33,198 bases of DNA from Planctomycetota bacterium (lineage in GTDB: Bacteria > Planctomycetota > UBA1135 > UBA2386), in NCBI GenBank assembly GCA_029936315.1, contig JAPYTD010000015.1, forward strand, positions 16,339 through 49,536, in the 5' to 3' direction. The notes under the pieces are model-generated. The model was not told the DNA's origin, searched no databases, and was given only the letters and a program-made list of their open reading frames with translations. Position 1 is the stretch's first letter, and the number at the start of each line of letters is the position of its first letter. Of this stretch, positions 33,127 to 33,198 are shown one piece after another. Both the position numbers and the translations under genes were made by a program.

Positions 33127-33198
33127 GGGCAGGCAGAGGACACGATCCGACGCGACGCGTCAACGAGGCAGCAAGCGGCCGCTGGCGGTCCGCAAGCG

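Overview
The window looks like a piece of a Planctomycetota chromosome with high G+C content. The main support is a set of families expanded in that phylum: a C-terminal planctomycete-type cytochrome c domain at the left edge, a DUF1549/DUF1553 protein overlapping a Tat-exported DUF1501 protein, a squalene-cyclase-like prenyltransferase-repeat lipoprotein, a DUF6268-like outer-membrane barrel, a Kelch-type secreted protein and several short lipoproteins. Genes are close packed on both strands with many 4-nt ATGA/GTGA overlaps. I see no rRNA, tRNA, CRISPR array, integrase or insertion sequence.

Layout. 1-6.2 kb: end of a cytochrome c protein, a TPR lipoprotein, a GNAT acetyltransferase, a small unknown protein, and an exported thioredoxin-like DUF255/YyaL protein followed by a HIT protein. 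6.3-9.1 kb: a cohesin-like lipoprotein, an SRPBCC-type membrane-anchored protein, a decayed C-terminal fragment of a prenyltransferase-repeat gene, and a GHL10/YngK-like glycoside hydrolase. 9.1-12.1 kb: a fused glucuronokinase-like/nucleotidyltransferase protein divergent from a Gfo/Idh/MocA dehydrogenase. 12.2-14.8 kb: miaB-ribD, translationally coupled. 14.86-15.3 kb: a broken NAD-dependent epimerase gene (premature stop plus large internal deletion). 15.4-20.1 kb: Kelch protein, then a co-directional run of Lon-substrate-binding-domain protein, NadR-like P-loop NTPase, PNP-like protein and PurN. 20.1-24.5 kb: an SDR dehydrogenase with a complete ribose-type sugar ABC importer. 24.6-31.3 kb: DUF1549/1553, DUF1501, prenyltransferase-repeat lipoprotein and outer-membrane barrel. 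31.4-33.1 kb: arginase and a DUF62 (SAM hydroxide adenosyltransferase family) protein in one operon.

Most noteworthy. (1) The kinase-nucleotidyltransferase fusion has the kinase first, the reverse of the classical fucose FKP enzyme, and its kinase half resembles plant glucuronokinase; it may convert a free uronic acid or sugar to a nucleotide sugar in one polypeptide. (2) The PNP-like protein keeps the fold signatures but lacks the phosphate-binding Arg/His and the base-binding Glu/Asn, so it is probably not an ordinary phosphorylase, yet it sits in a purine-flavoured cluster. (3) The DUF62 protein has lost two of the three residues regarded as the catalytic triad. (4) Two gene remnants record recent gene loss. 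All functional statements come from reading the sequence and from recalled family motifs; no database search was run.
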